Assembly: GCA_002256985.1 (NCBI GenBank)
Contig: NCGO01000006.1
Location: 94,551 to 158,550, forward strand
Direction of reading: 5' to 3'
DNA length: 64,000 nucleotides
Origin: Novosphingobium sp. 28-62-57
Lineage (GTDB): Bacteria > Pseudomonadota > Alphaproteobacteria > Sphingomonadales > Sphingomonadaceae
Of this stretch, positions 39,904-47,994 are shown piece after piece. Within the stretch, counting starts at the first letter, position 1. Each line of letters starts with the position of its first letter. Both the position numbers and the translations under genes were made by a program. The notes under the pieces were generated by a model. The model saw only the letters and a program-made list of their open reading frames with translations. It was not told where the DNA came from and did no database searches.

Positions 39904-41373
39904 ATGAACCCCGAAGGCGTCAACGTCGCCCACCCTGACCAGCTTTACATCGGTGGCCGCTGGGTGCCTGCACATTCTGGCCGCATGATCGATCTGATCT
40001 CGCCCAACACCGAACAGGTGGTGGGCCGAGTGGCAGAAGCGGATGAGGCCGATATGGACGCCGCTGTCGCCGCCGCGCGCGAAGCTTTTGATCATGGCCC
40101 ATGGCCCACCACGCCACCTGCGGAACGCATCGCCGCCTTCCGCCGCATGGTCGCCCATCTGGAAACCCGCGTGCCCGAATTGGCCAAGGCATGGACCGCG
40201 CAGATGGGCGGTCTCGCCTCGTTCGCAGGCCCGATGCACGGCGGCAGCGTGATGGCCTTGGGCCAGATTGCGGGTTTTGCCGAACAGTTTGAATTCGTCC
40301 AGCGCCGCCCGAGCATGGCCGCAGACACTGCGCTGATCGCCTATGAACCGGTCGGTGTGGTCGCGGCCATTGCGCCGTGGAACGGGCCGTTCGGCATCAT
40401 GGCAAACAAGGTCGCCTATGCGCTGCTGACCGGCTGCACCGTCATCATGAAGCCATCCCCCGAAACCCCGCTGGAGGCCTATATCATCGCCGAAGCCGCC
40501 GAAGCGGCGGGTATCCCGGCAGGTGTGGTCAACCTCGTCACCGGTCACCGTGAGGCAAGCGATCACCTTGTCTGCAACGAAGGCGTAGACAAGGTGTCCT
40601 TCACCGGCTCGACCATTGCCGGAAAGCGTATCGCCAGCGTTTGCGGCGCGCGCATGGCACGCTGCACGCTGGAACTGGGCGGCAAATCCGCCGCCATCAT
40701 CCGCGATGATTTCCCCATTGATGCCGCTGCCAAGATGCTGACCGGGACCATCACCCTGATGTCCGGTCAGGTCTGCGCGATGCTCAGCCGCGTGATCGTC
40801 CCGCGCCACCGTCACGATGAACTCGCCGCCGCCATCGCCGCTGAAATGCAGCAGGTCCGCATTGGCCATTCGGATGATCTGCAAGCCCAGCTTGGCCCAG
40901 TGGCGATGAAACGCCAGCTGGAACGCATTGAAATGTATATCGAAGAGGGCAAGGCCACGGCTGATCTCGTTACCGGCGGCGGACGCCCTTCGCACCTCAA
41001 CCAAGGCTATTTCATCGAACCCACCTTGTTCGCCAATGTGAAGAACGAAAGCCGCATCGCGCAGGAGGAAATCTTCGGCCCGGTGCTCAGCCTGATCCCG
41101 GTGGAGGACGAAGAAGACGCGATCCGGACTGCCAATGCCAGCGCCTATGGCCTCAATGGCTCGGTGCTGACGACCGACGCCGACGCCGCCTATCGCATCG
41201 CCCGCCGCGTGCGCACTGGCGGCTTTGGCCAGAACGGCTTGCGCATGGACTTCGGCCTGCCCTTTGGCGGGTTCAAGCAATCGGGCATCGGGCGCGAAGG
41301 TGGCCCCGAAGGCCTCTTCCCCTACATGGAAATGAAGACCATCCTGATCGACGGAATGCCAAAAGAGCTTTGA
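39904..41373 (+). CDS. NAD(P)-dependent aldehyde dehydrogenase
   Basis: The 489-residue protein is a complete ALDH. It shows IAPWNGPF, MKPSPETPLEA, GFTGST-type FTGSTIAGKRI, catalytic Glu in LELGGKSAA, catalytic Cys in SGQVCAMLSR and the EEIFGPVLS motif. It oxidises an aldehyde, possibly an aromatic or C2/C3 aldehyde released by a lyase, to the acid. It starts 15 bases after the NTF2-like gene and the SDR follows 13 bases after its stop, so the three form an operon. Confidence 0.92.
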   Translation: MNPEGVNVAHPDQLYIGGRWVPAHSGRMIDLISPNTEQVVGRVAEADEADMDAAVAAAREAFDHGPWPTTPPAERIAAFRRMVAHLETRVPELAKAWTAQMGGLASFAGPMHGGSVMALGQIAGFAEQFEFVQRRPSMAADTALIAYEPVGVVAAIAPWNGPFGIMANKVAYALLTGCTVIMKPSPETPLEAYIIAEAAEAAGIPAGVVNLVTGHREASDHLVCNEGVDKVSFTGSTIAGKRIASVCGARMARCTLELGGKSAAIIRDDFPIDAAAKMLTGTITLMSGQVCAMLSRVIVPRHRHDELAAAIAAEMQQVRIGHSDDLQAQLGPVAMKRQLERIEMYIEEGKATADLVTGGGRPSHLNQGYFIEPTLFANVKNESRIAQEEIFGPVLSLIPVEDEEDAIRTANASAYGLNGSVLTTDADAAYRIARRVRTGGFGQNGLRMDFGLPFGGFKQSGIGREGGPEGLFPYMEMKTILIDGMPKEL

Positions 41374-41386
41374 ATTGGGAGAGCAT

Positions 41387-42223
41387 ATGACCGGCCATAT
41401 CGCAGGCAAATCCATCGTCATCACCGGCGCGGGCGGGGGCTTTGGCAGCCTCGTTGCGCGCAAGGCCGCGGCGCTGGGCGCGCATGTCACTTGTGGCGAC
41501 ATCGATCTGGCCGCAGCCGAAGCGGTGGTCGAATACATCACGGCAGGCGGCGGCACAGCGCAGGCAGTGCAGGTGGATGTGCGCGATCTGGGCGCGGTCA
41601 AGGCGCTCGTCACCAAGGCCCTCGAAGCTTACGGCGCGGTTGATGTGATGATCAACAACGCCGGGATCATGCCGCTGGCGTTCTTCTCCGATCATGAAGC
41701 CGCTTCTCCCGCGTGGGAACGGTGCATCGATATCAATATCAAAGGCGTGCTCAATGGCATGGTCGCCGCCTATGATCCGATGATCGCGGCAGGGCGCGGG
41801 CAGATCGTCAACCTGTCATCGATCTACGGCAATTTCCCGGTGATTGGCGCAGCGGTCTATGGCGCGTCGAAATCGGCGGTCAATTTCCTGTCGGAATCGC
41901 TGCGCGTGGAAAGCCGGGGCAAGATCAAGGTGACGACGATCAAGCCCACTGGCGTTCCCACCACGGGCCTTTCTGGCACTGTCGTCAATCAGGCCGCTGG
42001 AATCGGCATCGTCGCGCACAATATGCCCGATTTCATGGACATGGTGGGGCAAATGGGCGCCGGAACTTTCCCGGCAGAGCGGCTCGATCCCGAAGCTATG
42101 GACTACGCCAGCCTGGCACCAGAACACATCGCCGATGCGATCATCCACGCCATCGACCAACCGTGGGGCGTCTCGATTTCCGAAATCACCGTCCGCGCGG
42201 CGGGGGATCACTTCGTGCTTTGA
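41387..42223 (+). CDS. Short-chain dehydrogenase/reductase
   Basis: The protein is 278 residues from ATG at 41387, with GGGAGAG upstream. It has TGAGGGFGSLVARK, MINNAGIMPLAFF and YGASKSAV, marking a classical SDR. It is the last gene of the NTF2-like/ALDH/SDR operon. It could oxidise an alcohol to the aldehyde used by the ALDH or a benzylic alcohol; no specific substrate is shown. A repeat follows. Confidence 0.88.
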   Translation: MTGHIAGKSIVITGAGGGFGSLVARKAAALGAHVTCGDIDLAAAEAVVEYITAGGGTAQAVQVDVRDLGAVKALVTKALEAYGAVDVMINNAGIMPLAFFSDHEAASPAWERCIDINIKGVLNGMVAAYDPMIAAGRGQIVNLSSIYGNFPVIGAAVYGASKSAVNFLSESLRVESRGKIKVTTIKPTGVPTTGLSGTVVNQAAGIGIVAHNMPDFMDMVGQMGAGTFPAERLDPEAMDYASLAPEHIADAIIHAIDQPWGVSISEITVRAAGDHFVL

Positions 42224-42277
42224 AATGCCCACCCGTTCCGCAGTGGGATGAGCGGGAATTCCAGCCATGCCATGATG

Positions 42278-42357
42278 CGTCCCCGCGAAGGCGGGGACCT
42301 CGTGCCGCATGGCGCCGCCTTCGAAGGCCTGAGGCCCCCGCCTTCGCGGGGGCGCAC
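42278..42357. repeat. GC-rich intergenic inverted repeat (family A)
   Basis: The arms GTCCCCGCGAAGGCGGGGAC and GGCCCCCGCCTTCGCGGGGG enclose GTGCCGCATGGCGCCG. It lies between convergent genes. Confidence 0.8.
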
Positions 42358-42374
42358 TGAAAGTGCACCAAACC

Positions 42375-43031
42375 TCAGCGGATCGGGCAATCCGGCGCGA
42401 GACGCATGTCGAGGTAGTTGTCCACCGCGCCCATCATCAGGTCCAGTTCGTTTTCGAAGAAGTGGTTGGCGCGGGGCACTTCATCGTGGTGGATGGTGAT
42501 GTGCTTTTGCGTGCGCAGCTTGTCGACCAGCTTCTGCACCGAATTTGGCGTCACCACCGTATCGGCGGTGCCCTGCACGATGATGCCCGATGCGGGGCAG
42601 GGCGCAAGGAAGCTGAAATCGTACATGTTGGCGGGCGGGGCGACCGAGATGAAGCCGCGAATTTCCGGGCGGCGCATCAGCAACTGCATGCCGATCAGCG
42701 CGCCGAACGAATAGCCGGCGATCCAGGTGGTGCTGGCTTCGGGGTGGATGGACTGCACCCAATCGAGCGCCGATGCCGCATCGGACAATTCGCCGATGCC
42801 GTTGTCAAAGCTGCCCTGGCTGCGGCCCACGCCGCGAAAGTTGAAGCGCAACGTGGCAAAACCGCGCGCCACGAAGGTCTTGTACATCGCCTGCGTGATG
42901 CGGTCATTCATCGTGCCGCCTGCCTGCGGGTGCGGGTGCAGGATCATGGCGACCGGCGCGCGGGCGCGCGTGGCGGGTTGGAAACGGCCTTCGAGGCGGC
43001 CTTCGGGGCCGGGGAAAATGACTGCGGGCAT
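42375..43031 (-). CDS. Alpha/beta hydrolase (COG2945-like)
   Basis: The 218-residue protein begins MPAVIFPGPEGRLEG. The oxyanion strand ILHPHPQAGGTM, FNFRGVGRSQG, the nucleophile elbow AGYSFGA (Ser near 108) and the terminal histidine ANHFFE are those of small cytosolic alpha/beta hydrolases of unknown substrate. It is divergent from the cysteine desulfurase pair across about 125 bases. In sphingomonads this gene commonly neighbours Fe-S assembly genes, though the link is not explained. Confidence 0.85.
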   Translation of the reverse strand: MPAVIFPGPEGRLEGRFQPATRARAPVAMILHPHPQAGGTMNDRITQAMYKTFVARGFATLRFNFRGVGRSQGSFDNGIGELSDAASALDWVQSIHPEASTTWIAGYSFGALIGMQLLMRRPEIRGFISVAPPANMYDFSFLAPCPASGIIVQGTADTVVTPNSVQKLVDKLRTQKHITIHHDEVPRANHFFENELDLMMGAVDNYLDMRLAPDCPIR

Positions 43032-43156
43032 TGCCTGTCGGGGTATCCTGTGGTCTGGCCGCACGGCACGGAATGCCGGGGCTGGGAATTGCGCTGATGG
43101 CTATATAGAAAGCATCCTTGCCAAAGCAATCTTTCCACGCATTTCCGGGACCCAAG

Positions 43157-44206
43157 TTGCCAGCAAATCCGATCTATCTCGACCACGCCGCCACCACGCC
43201 GCTCCTGCCCGAGGCTTTGGCGGCGATGCAGGATGGGTGGCAGCTATGGGCCAACCCATCCAGTCCGCACGCTGCGGGCCGTGCGGCACGGGCGGCGCTG
43301 GAGGGTGCGCGGGCAAGAATGAAGGTGCTGCTGGGCTGGCAGGGTGAGGTGATCTTCACCAGCGGGGCGAGTGAGGCCTTGGCGCTCGGCATCGGGCGCG
43401 CGAAGTGTGGGCAAGTGCTTGTTTCAGCTGTGGAACATGACGCAGCCTTGCGCGCGGCGGGGGGCGCGCAAAGGCTCGAAGTGGGGCCGGATGGGCTGGT
43501 AATCCTGAACAGCACCAAGATGCACCTAGGTGGCACCAAGCAGCCTTTAATCGTTGTTCAACAGGTGAATAGCGAGACCGGCGTGGTGCAGGACATCGCT
43601 GCCATTTCCGAGGTTGTGCGCACTGCCGGAGGGGTGTTGCTGTGCGATGCGGCGCAGGGGGCCGGAAAGTTGGATATCCCCGTCGAGGCCGACATGGTGG
43701 TCCTCTCGGCGCATAAATTTGGCGGGCCGGTCGGCGTCGGCGCGCTGCTGGTGCGCGATTGGGCGCTGCTGGAGCCGACCGGCGGGCAGGAGCGCGGCTA
43801 TCGCGGCGGGACGGAGTCGCTGCCGCTGGTGCTGGGCATGGTGGCCGCGCTGGAGGCAGGTAACGCATGGCTCAAGCCCGCTTCAGCTTTGCGGGAATCC
43901 CTGACGAATCAACTGCTTGAAAATGGGGCGGAAATCGTGGCGGCGGAGTCCCCGCGCGTTCCCACGATTGCCGCCTATCGCATGCCCGGCAAATCGAGCG
44001 TGGCGCAATTGATCCGCTTTGACGGCGCGGGCATCGCGGTTTCGGCAGGCAGTGCGTGCTCGTCAGGTTCCTTGAAGGCCAGCCATGTGCTGACCGCGAT
44101 GGGCTATGCGCATCCCGGCGAAGTAATCCGCGTGTCGATCGGGCGCGAGACAACTGAAGCAGAGACTGCGCGGTTTGTGGCGGGTTGGAAGGAGATACGG
44201 GGTTGA
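43157..44206 (+). CDS. Cysteine desulfurase (NifS/IscS class), first of a tandem pair
   Basis: The protein is about 349 residues from TTG at 43157 (a TTG at 43118 would add 13 residues); neither start has a strong ribosome site, the former having GGGA at -10. It has IYLDHAATTPLLPEAL, FTSGASEAL, CDAAQGAGK, the PLP lysine in LSAHKFGGP and the active-site Cys loop SAGSACSSGS. It releases sulfur from cysteine as a persulfide for Fe-S or thionucleoside synthesis. Its TGA overlaps the TTG of the next desulfurase. Confidence 0.85.
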   Translation: MPANPIYLDHAATTPLLPEALAAMQDGWQLWANPSSPHAAGRAARAALEGARARMKVLLGWQGEVIFTSGASEALALGIGRAKCGQVLVSAVEHDAALRAAGGAQRLEVGPDGLVILNSTKMHLGGTKQPLIVVQQVNSETGVVQDIAAISEVVRTAGGVLLCDAAQGAGKLDIPVEADMVVLSAHKFGGPVGVGALLVRDWALLEPTGGQERGYRGGTESLPLVLGMVAALEAGNAWLKPASALRESLTNQLLENGAEIVAAESPRVPTIAAYRMPGKSSVAQLIRFDGAGIAVSAGSACSSGSLKASHVLTAMGYAHPGEVIRVSIGRETTEAETARFVAGWKEIRG

Positions 44207-45285
44207 TATACCTCGATTATCAGGCAACGACCCCGCTCGCCCCCGAAGCGCGCGCCGCGATGCTGCCGTGGCTCGACGGGCCTGAAGCGCCCGGCTTCGC
44301 CAATCCGCACAGCCCCCACCGCGCGGGCCGCGCAGCGACGGCAGCGGTTGAGGTGGCGCGCGAGCAGGTCGCGGCGCTGCTGCCGCCGGGCGGGCGGGTG
44401 GTGTTCACCTCTGGCGCGACTGAGGCGATCAATCTCGCGATAATCGGGTCCGGCGCAATGCGGATGGCGGTTTCGGCCATTGAGCACGCCGCCGTTCTCG
44501 ACACTGCGCGGTTCATCGATCCCGAAGTGGCAGTGCTGCCGGTGGATGGCGCGGGGTTGGTCGATCCTGACGTGGCGATTCCGCAAGGCACTGATCTTGT
44601 TGCAGTAATGCAGGTCAACAACGAGATTGGCACTGTGCAGCCAGTCGAAGCTCTTGCACGGCGTGCGAAGGATATGGGCGCGCTGTTTCTGTGCGATGCG
44701 GTGCAGGGGGCGGGGAAGATTTCAGCGCCCGAAAATGCCGATTTCATAGCGATTTCAGCGCACAAGATGTATGGGCCGAAGGGCATCGGCGCGTTGTGGG
44801 TGCGTGATGGGGTGCCGCTTTCGCCGCTGATCCACGGTGGCGGGCAGGAGGGCGGCTTGCGGTCCGGCACACTCTCGCCCGCGCTGTGCGCCGGGTTTGG
44901 CGCGGCGGCAGCGCTGTGCACAAGTCTGTCGGAAAGTGACCGGGATCATGTGGATAGGCTGTGGACCAAGGCGCAGGCGCTGTTTGCAGGCTGGACGCTG
45001 AACGGCAGCGCCGATGCGCGTTGGCGGGGCAATCTCAATCTGCGGTTGCCGGGGCTGGATGTGGGCCGACTGTTGTCAGAATGCCGCAATGTGGCATTTT
45101 CTGCAGGGTCCGCCTGTGCCAGCGGCTCTGGCAGGCCAAGCCATGTCTTGCGCGCGCTCGGACTTTCCGACAGGGATAGCAAAAGCGCGATCCGCATCGG
45201 ATATGGACGCTATACGGGGGATGATGAACTGGAACAGGCCGCCGCGGCGATCAACGCCGCGGCTCGGGCGCAGGGAGTCATTTAA
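44203..45285 (+). CDS. Cysteine desulfurase (NifS/IscS class), second of a tandem pair
   Basis: The protein is about 360 residues from TTG at 44203, which has AAGGAG upstream and overlaps the first desulfurase stop (TTGA). It shows IYLDYQATTPLAPEA, FTSGATEAINLAI, MQVNNEIGTVQPVE, the PLP lysine in ISAHKMYGPKG and the Cys loop SAGSACASGSG. It is closer to IscS than its partner, given NNEIG and YGPKG. The ferredoxin gene follows after 2 bases. Confidence 0.9.
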   Translation: MIYLDYQATTPLAPEARAAMLPWLDGPEAPGFANPHSPHRAGRAATAAVEVAREQVAALLPPGGRVVFTSGATEAINLAIIGSGAMRMAVSAIEHAAVLDTARFIDPEVAVLPVDGAGLVDPDVAIPQGTDLVAVMQVNNEIGTVQPVEALARRAKDMGALFLCDAVQGAGKISAPENADFIAISAHKMYGPKGIGALWVRDGVPLSPLIHGGGQEGGLRSGTLSPALCAGFGAAAALCTSLSESDRDHVDRLWTKAQALFAGWTLNGSADARWRGNLNLRLPGLDVGRLLSECRNVAFSAGSACASGSGRPSHVLRALGLSDRDSKSAIRIGYGRYTGDDELEQAAAAINAAARAQGVI

Positions 45286-45287
45286 GC

Positions 45288-45620
45288 ATGGTCAGTGTCA
45301 CCTTCGTCACCGCCAAAGGCGAAAAGATCCTCGCTCAGGCCCAGCCGGGGCAGCGCTTGCTGGAGGTTGGCCAGAACATCGGCATGCCATTGGAAGGCAC
45401 GTGCGAGGGGCAAATGGCCTGCTCCACCTGCCATGTGGTGGTGGCACCGGACTGGTTTGACCGGCTGGCCCATGCGGTCGACGATGAAGAGGATATGCTG
45501 GACCTTGCCGCCGGGGTGACCCGCACCAGCCGCCTGTCCTGCCAGATCGAAGTGACCGATGCGCTGGACGGGCTGGTCGTTCACATTCCGGCCGAAGCGC
45601 GGGATATGCAGGGGCGTTAA
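45288..45620 (+). CDS. fdx: [2Fe-2S] ferredoxin, adrenodoxin/Isc type
   Basis: The 110-residue protein has the vertebrate-type cluster pattern: CEGQMACSTCH (Cys-x5-Cys-x2-Cys) near 40-49 and the fourth Cys in SRLSCQIEV near 85. The acidic segment DDEEDMLD is a partner-docking patch. In Isc systems such ferredoxins supply electrons for cluster assembly next to a desulfurase, which fits this operon. Confidence 0.92.
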   Translation: MVSVTFVTAKGEKILAQAQPGQRLLEVGQNIGMPLEGTCEGQMACSTCHVVVAPDWFDRLAHAVDDEEDMLDLAAGVTRTSRLSCQIEVTDALDGLVVHIPAEARDMQGR

Positions 45621-45688
45621 GGCGTATAATCCCGATTGCTTGGAACAGTTTTCGGGAACCGTGCATGGCCTGAGGCTTTCACAAGGGC

Positions 45689-46864
45689 ATGCAAGTTTCC
45701 AAAAGTGCCGCGAATGCAGGCTTTTCCGCCAATCCTGAACTTTTCATAGCTGAAACCGGCGATTGGATCGCTGAAAACTGGCTGCGCATTGCCATCGCAG
45801 TCGGCATTGCGGCGGCCATCGTGCTGGTGCTGCTGACCGTGCAAAAGCTGGCACAGCGCCTTTGCCGTGAAGGCGAGGCGTTGGTGGGTTGGCGCACGAT
45901 TGCCGGAAGGCTGGCGGCGCGCACCAAGTTCTGGTTTCTGGTGATTCTGGCGGCGAAGATCGTCGATAACTATGCTGCGGCGCCGCTGTGGCTGGACCGC
46001 ACGATTACCTTCCTCTTCACGGTCGGCATGACGGTGCAGGCCGCCATCTGGGCGCGTGAACTGGTGTTGGGCGTGGTGGAGCACCGCGCAGGTGATGCGC
46101 AGCATGGCAACGGGGCTTTGACTTCGGCCATGAGCATCATCCGGGCGCTGGTGACGTTCCTGATCTTTGCCATCGCGCTGGTGCTGATTCTGGGCAACCT
46201 GGGCGTGAACGTGGCGGGGCTGGTGGCGGGCCTTGGCATTGGCGGCATTGCCATCGGTCTTGCTGCGCAAGGCATCTTTTCCGATTTGTTTGCAGGCGTT
46301 TCGATCCTGTTCGACCGGCCTTTCAAGGTGGGCGACAACATCAGCTGGGGCGATGCCAGCGGCACGGTGGAGCAGATCGGCATGCGCACCACGCGCGTGC
46401 GGCTGTTCACCGGCGAACTGCTGATCGTTTCGAACAAGAACCTGCTCGACAAGGAAATCCGCAATGTGACCGTGCGGCGCCATATCCGCCTGAGCTTCAT
46501 GCTGGGCGTGACCTATGAGACTCGGCCCGAAACCTTGGCGCGCATCCCAGCGATGCTGACTGAAATGGGTGAGGCGCAAGGCGCGACAGTGGCGCGGGCC
46601 GGATTTGAAGCTTTTGGTGCAAGTTCGCTGGATTTCTCGTTCATCGTCGATGTGCCGGGGGCGGATTGGGGTGTAGCCCATCCCACGCGCGACCGGCTGC
46701 TGGTGGCGATCATGGAACGCTTTGCGGCTGAAGGCGTGAGCTTGGCCTATCCGACGCAGACGTCATATACCGCAGCGCCTGATGGGACGCTGATCATGCC
46801 TTATGCGGAACTGCCAGCCGATCTGCTGCGCGTCCCCGCGGCGGCGGGGACCTCAGGCGGTTGA
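45689..46864 (+). CDS. MscS-family mechanosensitive channel
   Basis: The 391-residue protein has about four N-terminal membrane segments. The pore helix and MscS signature follow: GLGIGGIAIGLAAQGIFSD near 185, then GVSILFDRPFKVGD. A cytosolic beta and alpha/beta domain ends at about 385. The last residues RVPAAAGTSGG are translated from a family A repeat, so the native end was probably upstream. It gates on membrane tension to release osmolytes. Confidence 0.9.
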   Translation: MQVSKSAANAGFSANPELFIAETGDWIAENWLRIAIAVGIAAAIVLVLLTVQKLAQRLCREGEALVGWRTIAGRLAARTKFWFLVILAAKIVDNYAAAPLWLDRTITFLFTVGMTVQAAIWARELVLGVVEHRAGDAQHGNGALTSAMSIIRALVTFLIFAIALVLILGNLGVNVAGLVAGLGIGGIAIGLAAQGIFSDLFAGVSILFDRPFKVGDNISWGDASGTVEQIGMRTTRVRLFTGELLIVSNKNLLDKEIRNVTVRRHIRLSFMLGVTYETRPETLARIPAMLTEMGEAQGATVARAGFEAFGASSLDFSFIVDVPGADWGVAHPTRDRLLVAIMERFAAEGVSLAYPTQTSYTAAPDGTLIMPYAELPADLLRVPAAAGTSGG

Positions 46865-46946
46865 CGCTGTGGTCGCGTTAGTGGCCTGAGGCCCCCGCCT
46901 GCCCTTCGGGCAGTTTATCCCGAGCCTGTCGAGGGGCGGGGGAGCG
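46829..46946. repeat. GC-rich inverted repeat (family A) overlapping the mscS 3' end
   Basis: The arm GTCCCCGCGGCGGCGGGGAC near 46831 lies inside the coding region. The other arm is interrupted by TTATCCCGAGCCTGTCGAGG, as at 34495-34617. Confidence 0.8.
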
Positions 46947-47064
46947 GAGATTTGGGCTGACGTTGCATAAGCGGCCTTTGTTTCGTTTGAGACGATTGGA
47001 TCGCTCAAAAACACGCCCATTTGGCGCGCGTTGTGATGTGGCTGTCTGGTTCAAGCAAAGAAGG

Positions 47065-47233
47065 GGGTTTCGCGCAGAGGGCGCAAAGAGAGCAGAGATG
47101 AAGCGCCGGACCGCAGGGCCATCTATCCCTTTGACTTTGACAAAAATGCGGCGTCTGGATTCGTGAGATGGCTTCGCCGTCAAGTTAATCTCTTTGCGAT
47201 CTCTGCTTCCTCCGCGCCCTCTGCGCGAAACCC
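47065..47233. repeat. Long-loop inverted repeat (family D), copy 2
   Basis: GGGTTTCGCGCAGAGGGCGC at 47065-47084 is exactly complementary to the 20 bases at 47214-47233, with a 129-base loop. Its tips match the copy at 17360-17472. No gene is seen in 46947-47314. Confidence 0.85.
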
Positions 47234-47314
47234 TTTTTCATTGATGAAGGGAGCGGTGCAAACGTCATTAGCGCCTTATTTTAGGGTTTGGTTCTATTGC
47301 GCCCCCACTCCCAA

Positions 47315-47338
47315 CCCTCTCCCCTAAAGGGGAGAGGG
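47315..47338. terminator. Hairpin next to the DJ-1/PfpI gene end
   Basis: CCCTCTCCCC and GGGGAGAGGG form a perfect 10-bp stem around TAAA, 10 bases past the stop of the leftward gene. There is no clear T-run, so it could be a repeat rather than a terminator. Confidence 0.45.
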
Positions 47339-47347
47339 CTTAAGTCG

Positions 47348-47875
47348 TCAGTCGTCGGTCAGGGCTTCGATCAGGGCCTTGGAGAAGGCGGGAACGTCGT
47401 CCGGGTTGCGGCTGGTGATCAGGTTGCCATCGACCACCACCTCTTCGTCGACCACATCAGCCCCGGCATTGGCGAGATCGACGCGGATCGAGGGCCAGCT
47501 CGTGACCGTGCGGCCATCGACGATGTCGGCTTCGATCAGCAGCCATGGCGCGTGGCAGATCGCGGCGATGGGTTTGTCCAGATCATCAAAATCGTTGATC
47601 AGATCAATCACGCGATCGTCCATGCGCAGAATATCGGGGTTCATCTGGCCACCGGGCAGCAGCAGCGCATCGTAATCGGCGGCTTCCACGTCATCGATGG
47701 TGACGTCTACCGCCACAGCATCGCCCCAGTTCTTGTCCTTCCAGCCAGTGATCGATCCGGGTTCAAGGCTGGCGACCACGGTTTCAAAGCCAGCCTCTTC
47801 CAGAGCCTTCTTCGGGCCATCGAGTTCGGATTGCTCGAAGCCGTGCGTAGCCACAATGAGGACGCGCTTGGTCAT
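47348..47875 (-). CDS. DJ-1/PfpI family protein (type 1 glutamine amidotransferase fold)
   Basis: The 175-residue protein begins MTKRVLIVATHGFEQSEL. The catalytic Cys is in AAICHAPW near residue 108 with the partner His next to it, and Glu in GFEQSEL near 16 is the usual third residue. This is the PfpI/YhbO type, reported as protease, glyoxalase or deglycase; which activity holds here cannot be decided. The start at 47875 has GGAGAAT upstream. Divergent from parC. Confidence 0.9.
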   Translation of the reverse strand: MTKRVLIVATHGFEQSELDGPKKALEEAGFETVVASLEPGSITGWKDKNWGDAVAVDVTIDDVEAADYDALLLPGGQMNPDILRMDDRVIDLINDFDDLDKPIAAICHAPWLLIEADIVDGRTVTSWPSIRVDLANAGADVVDEEVVVDGNLITSRNPDDVPAFSKALIEALTDD

Positions 47876-47994
47876 GGTATTCTCCTTTGGGGAATCGGGG
47901 GGAGTGGCAATGTGCCCTGACAAGAGAATTGCCGGGGACTGCTGCGGTTCCATGACTTTCGCTCCAGCAATCGTGTTGCTAAGACGTTCCGACC

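Noticed and set aside
39439-41616. Long minus-strand frame antisense to the ALDH operon
   Set aside because: The plus strand encodes a complete aldehyde dehydrogenase; the antisense frame has no family features.
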